18,467 nt of DNA from Hyphochytrium catenoides. Lineage: Eukaryota; Sar; Hyphochytriomycetes; Hyphochytriales; Hyphochytriaceae. Both the position numbers and the translations under genes were made by a program. The notes below the pieces were generated by a model that was given only the letters and a program-made list of their open reading frames with translations, did no database searches and was not told where the DNA came from. Shown piece after piece: positions 18,093-18,467 of the stretch (within the stretch, counting starts at the first letter, position 1; each line of letters opens with the position of its first letter). The stretch is taken from contig FLMG01000099.1 of the NCBI GenBank assembly GCA_900088475.1, positions 1,410 to 19,876 of the forward strand, read 5' to 3'.

Positions 18093-18467
18093 CTTCACAG
18101 CGCAGCAGCCGCGCCAGGAGGAGGACGAGACGAGAAGAAATAAAGAGAGAGAGAGGAGACAAAAGGAGGACAGACCGACAGAGAATGGGAGAAGAGAAGG
18201 AGAGGCCGTGATTAGCCCGGTGTTAGAGAGAGGAGGAAGGAGAGTTTTTAGCCTCACGCAGACCTCAAGGGAGTAAATGGGAGGCTAGGACACCCGCCTT
18301 CTCTTCCAGAACGACTTCTCAACCTTTCTGACTCTTTATCTCTCTCTCTCTTTCTCTCCCTCTCTCTCCTGGAGCTTGGAAGAAGGCGCTTCTTGCCTTC
18401 TGCCCGGCAGTCGTCTCCTACTCTTCTCTTGCCTCCTGTCTGCCTGTCGCTCTCTCTCTCTCTCTCT
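18093..18467. other. CT-rich upstream region at the right edge
   Basis: No gene is seen. Mixed CT tracts lie at about 18331-18371, and a (CT)n run reaches the end of the window from about 18451. If the ATG at 18092 is the true start of the leucine-rich-repeat gene, its promoter and 5' leader lie here. No specific promoter element can be named. Confidence 0.45.

Noticed and set aside
1-18467. CRISPR arrays, rRNA genes, bacterial operons or phage modules
   Set aside because: None of the required patterns is present. The spliced genes show that this is eukaryotic nuclear DNA.

Overview
This is a eukaryotic nuclear window with intron-rich, protein-coding genes. There are no operons, Shine-Dalgarno sites or bacterial features. 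Introns are GT-AG with pyrimidine-rich ends, spacers are long and rich in (CT)n/(GA)n, and base composition is near 50% GC. The best guess is a coccidian apicomplexan, such as the Sarcocystis/Cystoisospora side of the group. That guess rests on general gene style and is not proven by any marker here.

Layout. (1) Bases 1-4300 are gene-poor. They hold a broken protein-like frame on the minus strand at the left edge, long purine-rich stretches, and two decayed relics of Ty3/gypsy-type (chromovirus) retroelements on the plus strand. One relic is a chromodomain tail near 2337-2462. The other is an integrase C-terminus plus chromodomain at 2821-3330. (2) Near 4300 the plus strand switches abruptly from purine-rich to pyrimidine-rich, and about 1 kb of leader/promoter-like sequence follows. 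(3) Bases 5388-13137 (+) carry one complete gene, reconstructed here as 21 exons encoding about 1106 residues. It is the catalytic subunit of the Rab3 GTPase-activating protein complex (RAB3GAP1 family). Reading frame is kept across every proposed junction, and the N-terminus, catalytic-arginine region and C-terminus are all recognisable. (4) Bases 13138-14607 are a spacer between convergent genes. (5) Bases 14608-16952 (-) carry a leucine-rich-repeat gene of the ribonuclease-inhibitor type (five exons, about 326 residues). Two further coding-looking exons upstream on the same strand (17446-17577 and 18011-18092) probably form its N-terminus, but the join is not resolved. (6) The right edge is CT-microsatellite-rich sequence upstream of that gene.

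The two genes face each other and show no evident functional link. RAB3GAP1 acts in Rab GTPase control of membrane traffic. The leucine-rich-repeat protein is probably a scaffold or binding protein of unknown partner. I did not find a clearly new biological system. The points most worth a second look are the retroelement relics, the protein-like frames hidden in two RAB3GAP1 introns, a stop-free 63-base intron, a possible in-frame N-terminal extension of RAB3GAP1, and the strand-composition switch near 4300.
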